64,000 nt of DNA from Lycocorax pyrrhopterus obiensis (GCA_014706295.1 JACSVZ010000024.1:4705332-4769331); one strand, 5' to 3'; positions 23,040-36,231 are shown, counted from the stretch's first letter. The notes: generated by a model from the letters alone, not told the origin. Numbers and translations: made by a program.

Positions 23040-23805
23040 AGTCAGGGATCAGGGAGGTCTCTGCCCTGGGAAGCGGGGCTGCCTCAGCAGGCGTTTCCCA
23101 GCTTTAGGGCCTCGTGCTTCCAGATTCTCCCGGGAATGCTGCAATGCACCAGGAGAATCATCTCCCTGGAGGTGCCTTGCCCTTGCCCTGCTCACTCCAT
23201 CCTCAAACCAAATTTATCCCCTTTGCAGTGTGGATTTTATGCTCCCAACTCCCTCCTTTTCCCCCTTTATTGTCCTGATGGGGAAGCGAAGGGGACGGGA
23301 GGGGAACGGTCCCTCTCGTGCTGCTGAAAGCTGCACGCCATAAACTCTTTACTTTCCCTACACTTCACACCGTGTTGCCTTTTATTCCTGACCCTTTTTA
23401 ATGTGAGTACTTACTCCTGTTTCCCACTTTCATGCAATTACACCACACTTCTCCTTCCCCGTGTCCCAGGAAGCTGCTCAGCCATTACACGGCACTAAAT
23501 GGAATAATTGCAAGATGAGGTTCCTTCGGCCGGGCTATAAAGAAATGCCATTACACAGGAGCTGCAGGAGAGCGCCTGGAGAATCAGGCTTTGAGGCTGA
23601 AAGCTCTGCAGGCACATTTTTATTGTTACTGACCACCCCAGAGCCTCTGGGAGAAGGGAGCCAAGGGCATTCCTGGGGTTTTTGTCCTCTGAGGAAGGAG
23701 TGAAGGCAGGAGTGGCTTCACGTGGGGCGGGTGGGATCAGCTGGGCTGTAGGTTGTTGTCTTCAGTGAGAATTAAAAATATAATTGTCAGCCCTGTGAGG
23801 CACAG

Positions 23806-24380
23806 CTGGAGTGTTTGTCCAGCTCTGGATCCTCAGCACAGCAGGGACAGGGAGCTCCTGGAGCTCTGTGGAGATGAGGAAGGGCCTGGAGCATCTCCCT
23901 GCCCAGGGAAGGCTGAGGGAGCTGGGGCTGTTCAGCCTCGAGAGGAGCCCCAGCTGAGAGGGGCCCTCAGCCCTGGCTGTCCCTGGGTGTTCCTGGGTGT
24001 CCCTGGGTATTCCTGGCTGTCCCTGGGTGTCCCTGGGTGTCTCTGGCTGTCCCTGGGTGTCCCTGGCTGTCCCTGGCTGTCTCTGGCTGTCCCTGGCTGT
24101 CCCTGGGTGTCCCTGGCTGTCTCTGGCTGTCCCTGGCTGTCCCTGGCTGTCCCTGGGTGCAGGGAGGGTCAGAGCAGGGCCCAGGCTCTGCTCCGGGGCC
24201 CAGCAGTGGCACCAGAGGAACGAGCAGGGACTGAGCCCAGGGAGTTCCACCTGGACACGAGGAAGAACTTTGCTGTGGGCACTGGAACAGAGCCCAGAGA
24301 GGGGCTGGAGTCTCCTCACTGGGATATTCCAGAGCCCTCTGGACTCAGTCCTGTGCCCTGTGCTCTGGGATGGCCCTGAA
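23806..24380 (+). mobile_element. CR1 LINE fragment, plus orientation, interrupted by a minisatellite
   Basis: Left part (about 23820-23960) has the CR1 3'-region string ggctgagggagctggggctg followed by ttcagcct. The right part (about 24165-24380) continues with aactttgctgtgggcactgg and gggatattccagagccctct. The two halves are in the order and orientation expected for one copy. Between them lies a 12-bp repeat. Confidence 0.8.
23968..24165. repeat. 12-bp minisatellite inside a CR1 copy
   Basis: About 16 copies of tgtccctgggtg or tgtccctggctg, with occasional tctctggctg. It sits where CR1 sequence would otherwise be continuous. Open frames across it on both strands are artefacts of the 12-bp period. 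Confidence 0.93.
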
Positions 24381-25875
24381 GTGGGACCAGATGAGCCTCT
24401 GTGGTCCCCTAAACCTCACCCACTCTGGGGTTTTGGGATTCATCCCCCCCAAATGCATTTATTTGGCTGATCCTCGGTGAAGGTTCCAAAGCTCTGTCTG
24501 TGTTTCATTCATGAGGAGATTGTTTCATCGCCTTCTCTGATGCTGTCACTGAGGCCATCACCTTGCCAGGTCACAGATGGCTCATGACTGTCCCTGTCCC
24601 CTCTCTGGGCTGGGGATGGAAAACTCCTGGGTGAGCTGATGTGTGTGGAGGTGAAGGGATCCCTCCCTGGATCCTCAGGACGTGGTGGCCGTGGGCTCCC
24701 AGCACTTGGACCTTGTCACCAACATCCCTCTGCTTCATCCTGAGCCTCCCCTCACGCGGAGCTCGGCTCTGGTGGCACCCAGAGAGCAGGGGGGGGCATG
24801 AAGGACAGGCAGAGCCACCCGTGAGCGAGGGCAGGGGACGCTGGAGCTGATAAGGAGGTGACTGGGGAGGAAGGGCTGGAAATGCTGCATGTAAATGTGG
24901 GAGTGCTGCGAGTCCCCAGATAAGATGCCGGGTGGGCGAGATAACAAAGGTTCAGGGAGGGCTGATCTCAGGAATACTCCCTGATAGCGGCTGTGTTCGG
25001 ATGGAATTCGCTGCCTGCTTTTCCTTGATAGGGAGGTGACCTCCCTGTGCTGCCTGCCGGGGTTTGGGGTTGGTGTCTGGGTAATATTTGTCAACAGAAC
25101 AGACCAAACACCGCCTTGATCTCTGTTCTAATGCACCTGCTGTTTGTTCCGGGGATTTTCAGCAGAGAGGCAGCGAGGGGAGGGTGTGTAATTTAATCTC
25201 CTGGCTGTAAAAATCCATTTCTGCTCGTACTTGTTGATAATTTCACTGTGACACAGCAAATACGGAGTGCACTTTGATAGAGTTGTTGTAATGAAGGGTG
25301 ATCTGTAGCCGCAGGTACAGGGTGGTGCTCACACTTTGAGGGACAACTGGCACAATTGGGAGTTTTTCCCATTTTTTTGTGTTGATTGTCCTCCAGATAT
25401 TAATAAGATTTTTTTACCACTGCCCTCTCTGCAGTACCTTCACCTGCAGTTGTCCAGGGCTCCATAAAACAACCATTTTTGTTTGAACTAAAGAAAAACT
25501 GACTGGAGGAGAAAGACCAGGTTTGGATCAGGGTGGATTTGTTCCAAGGAGCTCCAAGGGCAGAGCGGGATCTCCTGTAAAATGAACATTTTGTGTGGTC
25601 ATCAGCTGGTTACAGATGAAATCCTCGCGTACAGAAGGAGACGTAGGAGTGTTGATTTTAGAAAAAGAACAGAAATTATCCCTTGGAGCGAAACCAAACC
25701 TGTCAGTCCTGGCTGGTTTTGTCTGTCTGGGGAGATGAGTGCCTTGAGTACCTGTCTGGGAGGGCTAAAAATAGACAGTGAGGGGTTTGGGATGTGGGAA
25801 AGTTGCAGCCTGGAGAGGCTGGGGGTGCGTGCTGGGAGCGCAGTGGCTTGGGAATGCAGGCACTGGGAGAGCTGG

Positions 25876-26263
25876 TGTTGGGGTGCACTGTGTGCTGGAA
25901 GAGAGACAGGCCCTGAGGGCCGCAGAGAGAGCCTCTTTCTTGGACCCACAGGTGACCCTGGGAGTGCATCCAGGTCACCGGGGATGGGCTGAGAGAGGAT
26001 TGTGGGTTTGTGGACAGTGCTGGGCCTATGAGATGTGATAATTGTAGTTTGTGACCTTACAGGGCATTGTTTACCTGTTACCATAATAGGCAATGTCTGT
26101 GCACTACCCCAGGTGATTGGGGGACACTGAGGTGAACATCTTTCCTGTTTCTATGATGGGATATCCTGTTGGGTGCTGGTATTTAGGGAATATTCACTGC
26201 GCAATAAACGCTTTGCACTTTCCATCTTGTGTGCAGAGTCCATGCCCTCGCGTGATTACTGCA
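25876..26263 (+). mobile_element. Solo LTR, family A, copy 3
   Basis: 388 bp with the same ends as the other family members and a perfect 6-bp duplication agctgg at 25870-25875 and 26264-26269. The polyadenylation hexamer AATAAA is intact near the 3' end (gcaataaacgctttgc), which sets the orientation. This copy best represents the family. Confidence 0.92.
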
Positions 26264-26954
26264 AGCTGGAGCTTCCCAGGCTCCGCAGCACTGATCCCGC
26301 TATCCCAGGGCAAACTCGCCCAGCTCAGCTCCAGCTCCCGGGCTGATGTCTGGGGTGATCCCTGGATAAATGGAGCCCTGTTGGAATGTGGCACTCGCTC
26401 CTTTTTCCTGTGTTCCTTCATTCTCCCCCCTGCTGCTGGTCAGGCACCACGGTGTTCCTGTGGGAGCTGCTTTTGCTGTAATCCAGGGAAAAGCTGGCTG
26501 TTGGCTGACCCAAAGGAATTATTTCCAGGAGCTGTGGGTGCTGTTAAATGCTCAGAGGAGGTTGTGGCCATCAGCTGCTGCTGGCTCTTGTCCCTGAGGT
26601 GCCACAGGCAGGTGCCACAGGCAGGTCCCAGCCAGGAGCAGGTGCTTCAGGCACTGCAGTAATTTGGAATTCTCGCATTTTCCCACATTTTCCTGCCCTG
26701 GAGGAGATCTTGGTGCTCTTCTGGAGTCACGGCAGCATCCCAGCACCAGGTCTGGGCACTCCATCCAACCCTTTCCCCCCCCCCCCACATCCCCGGGAAC
26801 ACTGGATTCCCAGTGGGATTCCACTGAAGAGCTCTGGGGCACTCAGGGCTGTTCACACCTCATAATTTTCAATTCTCATTAAGGATGATGTAATTAATTC
26901 AGACATAAGGCAGCCGTTGAGTCAACCTTGACACGTGTCCTGTGAAACTCTCAG

Positions 26955-27125
26955 CCATTCACAGAATCCTGGAATGGTTTGGGTGGGAAGGGACCTCAAA
27001 GCTCATCCCATCCCACCCCCTGCCATGGGCAGCGACACCTTCCACTATCCCAGGGTGCTCCAAGCCCTTTCCAAGCTGGCCTGGGACACTCCCAGGGATG
27101 GTGCAGCCTGTGCTGTGTCCCAGGA
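26955..27125 (-). mobile_element. CR1 LINE 3'-end fragment
   Basis: Reverse-oriented CR1 end: ggaatggtttgggtgggaag, accccctgccatgggcag, ccaagcccttccaagctgg. It is followed by two copies of a 29-bp unit (gcagatgaggaatggggaat) at about 27165-27230. Confidence 0.85.
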
Positions 27126-29139
27126 CTGCACTGGAAGAAGCAGCAGATGAGGAGTGGGAGTCTGGAAGCAGATGAGGAATGGGGAATGGGAGTGTGGAAG
27201 CAGATGAGGAATGGGGAATGGGAGTATGGAAGTGGCTGGTGGAGATTCCAGTCCCTGCCTTGGCCCAGTTGTCTCCAGTGACTGGTTGTGCTCAGGGACA
27301 GGTTTCCAGAAGGTTCTGTTGGTGGCCTGTGCGTGTCTGTCCAGCAGAGAGATGCAGACAGAGCCACGCTGTCCCTGTGAGCATCCCACGCGCAGGATGC
27401 TCCTCCCCAATGCCCTTTCCCGGTGTTCCTGGCTGTGCTGGATTCATCCCCGGCTCCTGGGCCAGCCTGGCACGTCAGGAATGCAGCACTCCGCTCTGGG
27501 AGGCCTTTATTGCTGCAAGACTTGGGGAAGAAGAACGGCTCTGGTTCTCCCAGACAGGGAGCAGCTGTTCCTGGCAGAGGCTGCCCTGGGATTTGTGCCA
27601 GCGAAATCTCTGCTCCTCCTGTGTCCAGCTCCACAGCAGACACCGGCTCATCCCGCTGGTACCCAGCAGACAGCGTGGAACAGCCGGAATGAACAAACCC
27701 TGCTGCCTCCTCCCAGCTTTGGGCTGAGCAGAGCGTTTCAGAGACCTCCCCGGGACTTGTGGAGCTGGGCTGGGCATTCTGGACCTGAAACCACCCCTCA
27801 GATTTATGGGTTTTTGTTTGCGCCAATCCATCTGTGTGACCTTGGTTGATTCCCCGCCTCCTTCCCTTGTTTTGCCGGCGGCAGGTGGAGGTTTTTTGGG
27901 ATTTGGCAGGCTGTGTCCTGATGGCCTGTCTGGGGTGTGAAATGGGGATTGTTCACAGTGTGGAGATGTTAATTTCGGAAAGGCCGGAGCGCATCAGGCA
28001 GTGAGGGGAGCTTTTGTCTAAGCAGGAAACAAGCAGCGCTGGGAACTTGATAAACCCACCCTGGAACTTGATAATCCCACCTGGGAATTCCTGGCTGGCT
28101 GAAGGGGCAGCTGGAATTTAAAATGAGGTTTTTTCCCTTTCCTGAGAGCTTTCACCCAGGGAATCCCTGCAGGAGTTACTGCTGAGTGGGTGCTGGAATG
28201 TTTGGATGGACACAGGAGCCCTCACTTTGCTGCTGAGAAGGAGCCACTTGGTCCTCAGAAACAACAATTGATTCTCTTGTGGTGAATTCCAGGAATTCTC
28301 TCAGCAGCAAACCCTCTGGAAAATGGATTTTTCTGAAGAACTCACCCAAAATGATAAGGCCAGGCCTGTTCTATGCTCCCCTGCTCGAGTTATTCAGTTG
28401 CTTCCTAAGTGAATAGGACACTGCAAACAGCTTTTCACAACTCCTTTCTTGGCAGGAAGAGCCAAAGCTGGGTTGGAAAGGACGAGTTTGGAAAGGAGTA
28501 AAGGAGGAAAAACCCAAGTTTTATTTCTCTCATAGCTCCATTGAGTGGAAGTTACTGAAAAGCACCTTTCTTGTCCCTGCTGCTGTTAAATGAAAGCTCC
28601 AGGGTGAGTTTATCAGGGAATGAAATCTCAGAGCTTCCCGGAGGCTTTAAGCAGGTGACTCCTTTTTTTTTTTCCCTGAAGAGTCATTGAGGACAAGGTG
28701 GAATTCGGGGCAGAAATGAGAATTTAGCTGAACAATTTGTTGCTTTAGCTGGTGGCTGGCACCTCTCACAGGGCTCCCACAGCCTGGCAAAGGAAGGATT
28801 TATTGCTGTGCAGGTCTCCCGTGGAATAATGTGGTGGAAAATGACAATGTCAGAGCAAGTTAAGGATCTGCTTCGTTCTGAGAGACTTCCCTGCAATAAT
28901 CCCGAGTATTAAACTTCTGGAGATGCTGCAGGAATTACCACGGGGACCATTCTGAGCAAACGACTGCTCCTTCAACATCATCATTACCCAGGCTTTGCTC
29001 CCTCATAAAAATTCCTCTCGGTGATCCCAGATAATCTTTTGTGTTGCCAGTCTTTTATTTTTTAGTGTAAATCAGCAGCAAGGCTGCCCTTCGAAGGGAA
29101 GGAAGGAGCTCTGAGCACCCTGGTCTGGTGGAAGCTGTC

Positions 29140-29205
29140 CCTGGATCCAGGGGAGGGATTGGCTAATCCTTAAGGTCCTTCCAACCAAACCGTGCTGGGA
29201 TTCTG
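29140..29205 (+). mobile_element. CR1 LINE 3' tail fragment
   Basis: The string ccttaaggtccttccaacca followed by gggattctgtg is a plus-oriented CR1 end. Confidence 0.65.
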
Positions 29206-30669
29206 TGCAAAGATCTGATTTTTGTGAGGACAGGATTGATGCAGGGCTTGGAGGAGGAGGAGGGAGCTGGGATGGGAGAAGCCTTCGTGCCTGGTGCTCT
29301 GTGGAGTTGGGAGGGGTCAGAGACAAGCTGGAAGTGCTGGTGGAGTTGGTGACACCAGTAAATTGTGAGGAGCTCCTGAGATGTTCACCTGTACTCCTCT
29401 CTGGGTAAAGGCAGGACCTGGCACAAAAAAAAAGAAACGGGGACAGGAATATTTTCCGTGCTGTACAAAAGACAGGAAGCACAAATAAAGCAGCGTGTGG
29501 AGATGACTTTCCCAGAGCAAGGTGTGACCCCAGGCGTGTCTAGACTGTGCAGCAGATTGTAGCTGAGCAGAGGCCCCAGCCCCGCGCTCGGGGCCATCCC
29601 GGCTGGGTCACCTTGGCCACGGTGCCGCGGGGAGTTGGGCGCTGACCTCTGTGTGGGACACGGAGATCGATCCCTGCTGGGCTGCCCGGGAAGATTCACT
29701 GCTCCCAGGCTGCTTTTCTGGGAACGGTGCCCAGCTTTTGTTTTGTTCCTGCCCAATCCTTGCACCTTGCTCGGAGGAGAGCAGGATCAGAAATTAAAAA
29801 GGTAAACGCGGTCCCCGTTGGAGACAATCCTTATCTGGATCTTCTCCTCCTCCCTTCTGCTCCTTCTGAATCCGATCCAATGTTTGACTTAACGCTGGAT
29901 TTCCTGCCTTTTATAGCTCCACCTCAGAGCTTTCCCAATATTTGATCTCCCTGTCTCTTTTCTGGAGTTACAACATCCAGGACATGGATATTTGGGGAAT
30001 CTTCAGGGAGGCCTCATTTACTTGGACGACCTTGGAGAGGAATGGAATGATTTCTTTGCCTCCCACTGCCCCTGCAGCGAGGCTTGAATTATTAATGGTT
30101 TATCCTGGAGCACTTTGGATGGGGAGGTGCAGCAGGGATTCCCGTGCCGTGTCCCAGGATTGTGTGGATGCAGTTCCATGTGCACATTCTCACTCTGTTC
30201 GTCGTGGCTCTGTCCGTGCCTGTGTCGTTGTGCTCCTGGCAGGGACACCTTCACTGCTGCTGGAATATTTATCCATTGATTTTTCCCAGTTAAGTGATGC
30301 CTTTTTGTGAGGGGCTTGTGGTGGAAAAGTGGAATGCTGGCTCTGGAAATCCCAGAGCCTGGGCTGGCTGGGAAAACACCTTTTCCCAGGTGCTGGGGAC
30401 TGAGCAGAGAGCAGGAAAAACAGAGCAGGTCTGGCCCTGGAATGGGAATCTTGTCCTGGTTTTCCTGACTCAGTGCTTGGCCAAAATGGGAGTTATTTCT
30501 GTTAAATACTGATCAGATAACCCTGAATCTGGAGATAAATTATTGGTTCATTCAGGGGATTTGGGAGCAGCCTGGGTGTGTCCTCAGCCACCTGAGGTGG
30601 GATCACCCAGTCCAGCCCTGGTGCCTAAAGAAGGGAGGAGGGTGGAGATAATCACTTCTTTCCCAAGAT

Positions 30670-30760
30670 TTTAATCCTGGAATATCCTGAACTGGAAGGG
30701 ACCCACAAGGATCATCAAATTCAACCCCTGGCCCTGCACAGAGAATCCCCCCATGTCCCC
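30670..30760 (-). mobile_element. Diverged CR1 LINE 3'-end fragment
   Basis: The string ctggaagggacccacaagga followed by tcatcaaattcaacccctgg is typical of an older CR1 subfamily read in reverse. Confidence 0.7.
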
Positions 30761-32689
30761 ATTGTCCAAATGCTTCACTTGCCTGCAGTGTGGAGTATCT
30801 TCATCCTTTCCAGACCTGAGACAGAAAATAACTCCAAATCCTCCCCCAGCACCATCCTCGGGTGTTCTCCTCTTGCCTGAAGAGTGCAGCAGAACAAACC
30901 CAGCTTTATCCCGCTTTTTAGGGCAAAGTTTCTTTGGAAATCCGGCAGTGGAGATGCCAGAACAAGGCCCTGCCACACACTCGGTGTGAGGATGGTGAGA
31001 TTTGGCTCTGAACTATTGGTCCCTGCTCATGGCCCTGCTTTCATCTCACCTCCCTGCCCTCTTGATTCCAAGGACATCGTTATCCTGAATATTTTTCCCC
31101 CGGGATTCCAAGGAAGGAAATCCTGTGCAGTTCCCTGTCTGAGATGGGGCTCTCGTGTCTTTACTGCAGAATTAATCGTTTCTAGGGCTGAAGTTGTGGC
31201 AGCTTGAGCTCGGCACAGAGGGAATTCCTGGGACTGGGGAAGCCGTTCCAGAGGCTGATGAAGGACAAACCTCCCGTGCTGCTGCTGGAGAGGAGCAGGA
31301 GGAGTTTGAGGTGGAGGAGGTGGTGGGAGGACAGGACGTGGTGTTGCCATCATCAGTCAGAGCCTGTGCTGGAGGAACTGGTGGCAGTGGTCAGGGACTG
31401 GGTTAGTCCAGGCTTTTGCCTGCCGGCAGCACAGTTAGGCCTGGCTTACACCTGTCCCCAGGGCTTTGTCACCTCCCCTGGTCACAGCCCCTCAGCTCCC
31501 CTCAGCTCTAAAAGGGAAGTAGAAACTCTGTGCCTCCGAAGGGGGATCTCAGCATTTGGGGGGCTTGGGGCTGTTATTTATCATCGGAACGGGGTTGATC
31601 ATAAAACTGCAATGACATTCCCATCCCACAGTGCCAGACGTGAGCCAGGAAATCGCTCTTTGCTCCAGAGAACTCCCAGGTTCTGCTCTCCTTCTTCCCC
31701 AGGCTGTTTTGCATTCCATCGTCGTCCCTACAGCCACGGCTGCTGGAATTCGCGCAGGTTTTTCATGGAGCTGCCAGGAATCCGGGCTGCACTTCCCAAA
31801 TCTTGTTTTCTCCCGGTCTCTGTGGCGTTTTTCGCTGCGCTGCAAAAGAGATTTGTAGAAACTACAGAAACAAATGAGAAAATAGAGGAGAGGAGTGTTC
31901 AGAGGCGGCACCGGGGCTGGTTTGGGGGCAGCTGGTGGCACCTGTCGAGTGTGACAGGTGACTTGTGGCTGAAACCCTTGCTGTGGTGGCATCCTCGGGG
32001 ACTCCAGAGGTCTTTTGCAATGTGATTCCTTGCTTTCCCCCTCTTCCCTAGAGGTGCTTTTCCTTCTAGAGTTGCGAGGTGACGGCAGCGGGGGTGGCCG
32101 TGTCCCTTTTCCCCCTGAGCTGACGCCTGGCCCGAGCGGAGCCGCAGGAGGGACAGGCCGTGAGGAGAGACCGGGACAGGGCTGAGCCCGCGCCTGGTGG
32201 AGCTGCCACCAAGGCCCCGTTTGTCGCTTCCAGACCCTTTTCCATTATTAATGTGACATCTCAGAGCCAGCCGGGATCAGCCCGGTCCCTCCTGCGTGTC
32301 TGGGAGCGCAGCTGAGCTGAGCTCGTTGTGCGCCAGTTCCCAAAGGGAGCAGCTCCTGTGCCCGGTGAGCTGGAAAGGCGCCAGGCCGGAGCTCCGAAAT
32401 TCCCCCTTGCAGCTCCTTGGGCTCCCTCTGCAGATTTTAGCGGGCTGAAACATCCCCCCCCCTCGCATCCCCGAGCCTCGTTCGTCAATAAAACTGCGGG
32501 TTTAGGGGATTTGGGGGTGTTCATAGGGGATCTGGGGGGGTTACAATGAATTTGGTAGGGGGCGGCTGCGGGAGGCTTAAGGGGCACAAATGGGGGGCTG
32601 GCCCCACACCTGCCCCACATCCCACCCTTCGCCTCTCTCTTCTGGGAGGGGCACTTGTTTCTCCCGTGGAACCTGTTGTTCAGGAGCAG

Positions 32690-33060
32690 TCAGACAAAAT
32701 TCACTGGACCAGAATTATTAATATTTTCGCCGGTTTAATGGGATTTAAGTGCATTGTTAGGGTGACAAAGGCGCGGGTGAGCCCGCACGGGGGGCTGGGG
32801 CTGCTGTTATTTATCTGGTGATAAACACAGGCCGGCTCCTTATCAGCGCATCTCCCCCCGCCTGCCCGGCGAGAACAATCTCTGCAGCGCTGATAGCAGG
32901 CAGCCAGGCTTCGGAGGAGATTCTAATAAAGCTGTAGCAGCTTTCGGGGGGGATTTGCGATGCGGCATTAGCGAGCCTCAGTTGCATTCGCCTTCCTTTT
33001 GTCGTGCTGAATGAGGGGCTGTCCGCTCCTCAATGGAATCGATGTAATCGCGTTTGTCAC
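32690..33060. promoter_or_regulatory. Candidate conserved non-coding block (weak)
   Basis: This stretch lacks repeats and mixes AT-rich homeodomain-like motifs (attattaatatt, ttaatggga) with Pbx/Hox-like and GATA-like words (ttatctggtgataaac, ccttatcagcg) and CpG-containing tracts. That texture is typical of intronic developmental enhancers. There is no direct proof from one sequence; only conservation across species would show it. Confidence 0.25.
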
Positions 33061-33284
33061 CTCGGTGTGCTGTGACTGGAACCAAGCGCTGCTTGCAGGG
33101 CGGGAGTGGCGTGGGGAGCACCCGGGTTCTGTCACTTGACTTCTTTTTATTGGAAATTTGTCGTCTCTTTAATTAGCAGCGAGGGTGGGAGTCATTATTT
33201 TATGAATTAATCGTGGGCAGCCCTTTCTGTCCCCATTTGCAGGGGTCCAGAGGTCTCCCTGTGGATGCAGGACCCTGTTTTCCT

Positions 33285-33600
33285 TTCCAGGAAAACTGAG
33301 GTTGGAAAAGCCCTCCAGGATCATCAAATCCAACCTGGGACCAATTCTTGTCCCCAGCCCAGAGCTCTGAGCCAGCCCAGCCCTTCCTTGGGCACCTCCA
33401 GGGATGGGAGCTCCAAACCTCCCTGGGCAGTTCCAAGGCCTGACCACCATTTCCATGAGGAAATTCCTCCTGGAATTTCCGACCTCCTGATGTCCAACCT
33501 GAGTGCAGAACAAAGCTGGCTCCTGGCAGGAACCTCCTCTCCTCCAGCCATGGCACGGGCTGCGTCCCTTCTGAAATATCTCAGAATTATCCAGACGCAG
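33285..33600 (-). mobile_element. Old CR1 LINE fragment, about 315 bp
   Basis: The string aaaagccctccaggatcatc followed by aaatccaacct, then cagcccttccttgggcacct and catttccatgaggaaattcc. It is in reverse orientation and more diverged than the other copies. Confidence 0.75.
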
Positions 33601-33780
33601 CTTTGAAGCCCAAACCTTTGGTGTGACCTCGGGAACGTCCTGCACTCGGAGCTCTGATGGGATTTTAGCTGCGTTAGGGTGAAAACTGGGATTATTTCTG
33701 TGTTTGTGGCCAGCTCAGTGCTCTGCAGTCACCTTTCTGCCCCGGCTGCATTTTGCTCTGTGAGAAGTTGTGCCTTTGGG

Positions 33781-34052
33781 TTAAAGAGGTTTTCACTCTA
33801 AAACTAAAACTCTAAATTTTCTGAATGCCTGGGAAATATTTGCCTCCAAGATGAGCTCTTTGCTCTTTTTTTAAAGAGGTTTTTCACTCTAAAACTAAAA
33901 ATCTGAATTTTATCAATGCCTGGGAAATATTTGCCTCCAAGATGAGCTCTTTGCTCTTTTTTTAAAGACCTTTTTACCCTAAAACTGAAAATCTAAATTT
34001 TCTGAATGCCTGGGAAATACTTGCCTCCGAGATGAGCTCGTTGCTCTTTTTA
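33781..34052. repeat. Three tandem 90-bp units, AT-rich
   Basis: Units start at 33781, 33871 and 33962 with ttaaagaggttttcactcta. They share ctgaatgcctgggaaatatt and gcctccaagatgagctcttt. The third unit is slightly diverged (ttaaagacctttttacc). Confidence 0.93.
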
Positions 34053-36002
34053 TATCTAACGTGGATACCCATTGCCTGTGTGTATAAATGTGTGGAATGT
34101 CCATGAAATCCAAGAAAAAACTAATCCACAGTGGGCGGGTTTGTGCATAAATCACTGCTAAATGAAATAAAAACCCCTCCGAGACACTTTCACCTGTTGG
34201 GCTGCTCAGCTGTGACAGTTCCAGAAATGCCTGTGGACCATTGAGTCACTTCTCATTAAAGTGAAATTAAACCCGAACAGAGATCCAGGAGAATTCAGCC
34301 TGAGATGATTTTGAAACGTTTCAGAGGGGAAGGAAAACAGCAGAAAAAATGAGATTATCGGGCCCCCTGGACAGTGGAAATTGGTTTGGCTTTGGCTCCA
34401 GTTGAGCTCCATCGCCCCAAATCAACCGAGGATTCGGTTTATGCTCCTTCAGAGATGAGCTGGGGAAATGCCACATAAAAAATGAAGAATTAAGAACTCC
34501 AGTGCGAAAGTTCCTGCAAAAATAAAAACCCAAAAAAAGAGGGATTGGTTTGATCCCAGCCAGCAGATTTCTCTGGGAGAGGGCAGGAATTAAAGGTGCT
34601 GTCGATGACGGAAGTTTTGCTGCTGCTCGGAAACACTTTCACCTTTTGAGGGAATGCAAGGGAAAAAGAAGGAAAAGGGAAGTGGGGGATAAATTAATGG
34701 GATTTCCCTTCCAGCAGCAGCTTCTGGAAGGAGCAGGGACAGGTATCCCTGGAAGTGGAAGCTTTGGGAGTGATTTCTGCTGTTACCGCATCAGTGGGGT
34801 TCTGAGGAAGGAAACAACAAGGGCAGAGGGATGGAGGCCAAAAGTTGCTCCAGAAGGATTTACCCTTAAACTGCAGCCTGGGATTAAGGCTGAGACTAAG
34901 CCCAGATCAGGAGAATTCCTTCATTTCCAGTCCAAGGGTTCTAGCTCAGCGCTGGTGGCATTTTTTGGACTGGATTGATTTGGAGCAAATCTGTCCGGTT
35001 CCGTCCTTCCCATCAGGATCTGGTGCCACTGGATTCCCTGGAGCCTGCAGGGGGGTGGTGGGAACCTGCCAGCAAGTTTTCCACGCTCCCAGCTGGAAAT
35101 AGCCTGTCCTTAAGGAAATTCCCGTTCTTTTGGGGGAGATGAGGAGTGCACTGCTCCTCCTGCAGGAAGGAGCTTGGTTAAATCCGTCCTTGGGGTTAAG
35201 ATGGGTCTTGAAAACATTCCAGTGGGGAATTCCAGTCTTGAAGACGTTCCAGTGGGGAATTCCAGTCTTAAAGACATTCCAGTGAAGGAGGGGACTGGGA
35301 AGCCTGGAAGGGGCACATCCTTCCAAGGGAAATCCCTGCCTGCTTGGTCCCAGAAGTTCCTTTTCCTTGTTCATGGGGTGTTTTTTTTACGGAATTCCCT
35401 ATAATCAGAGGGTTTACATGTCCCAAACCTGCCGCTCCCCAAGACGTGGGGCGATTTGGGATCTCTCCCTGCGCTTCCTGAGCCGCTTCCAGGCTCTGGC
35501 GCAGAGTTAAGATGCAGGTGTGCTCCTCCCATCCCTCCAGCCTGAAAGGAGGAACAATAACTGGATCTAATGATTCGTTTTCCTCGTGGAAGTCCATTGT
35601 GAGGAGACGTCTCCTGCGACCAGAAAATGAGGTCTAGAGGTGCTTAAGTCTATTTTGTTTAAGAGAGAGCAGACGAGCTCGAGTAAGATGTTCGGAATTA
35701 ATGGTACAGCTCTCCTGATAATTTGAGGAGAGGTTTGGATGAAAAGTTAAAAATACAGGTGAAGTGAATAATAACACACAGGGAGATAAAGAGCTGCTGA
35801 GAGGCGTCCCTGAGTTGTACCGAGAGGGAAATGAATCCCGGAATTGGCAGGATGGTGCAGTGGGATGAAGGATGGGAGGGGAAAGGAGGCTCTGGCTGGG
35901 CTGGGGATGGAGCTCAGAGTGAAATTTGGGCTGGGCTCAGTTCTGTGCCCTCAACAATTCTGGTGAAACCGAGCGTCCGCTGCGCCGAATCCAGTTGTGG
36001 AT

Positions 36003-36140
36003 CATGGAATTCCAGAATGGTTTGGGTTGGAAAGGACCTTAAATCCGTCCAATCCCACCCCATCCATGGGCAGGGACACCTTCCACTATCCCAGGCTGCT
36101 CCAAGCCCTGTCCACCCTGTCCTGGAACACTTCCAGAGGT
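36003..36140 (-). mobile_element. CR1 LINE 3'-end fragment
   Basis: The string gaatggtttgggttggaaag, then catccatgggcagggacacc and ccactatcccaggctgctcc, in reverse orientation. Confidence 0.88.
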
Positions 36141-36231
36141 GAGGTGATCCAGCTGTGTTCTTCTCCTTGGATTTCCTGCTGACTACCAGCCGTGACTCCT
36201 CCATCCATGGGAATGCTGCTGGGATCTGCCT

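Noticed and set aside
31204..32025. A 273-codon plus-strand frame
   Set aside because: No domain, biased composition or splice context supports it. It looks like a chance frame in GC-rich DNA.
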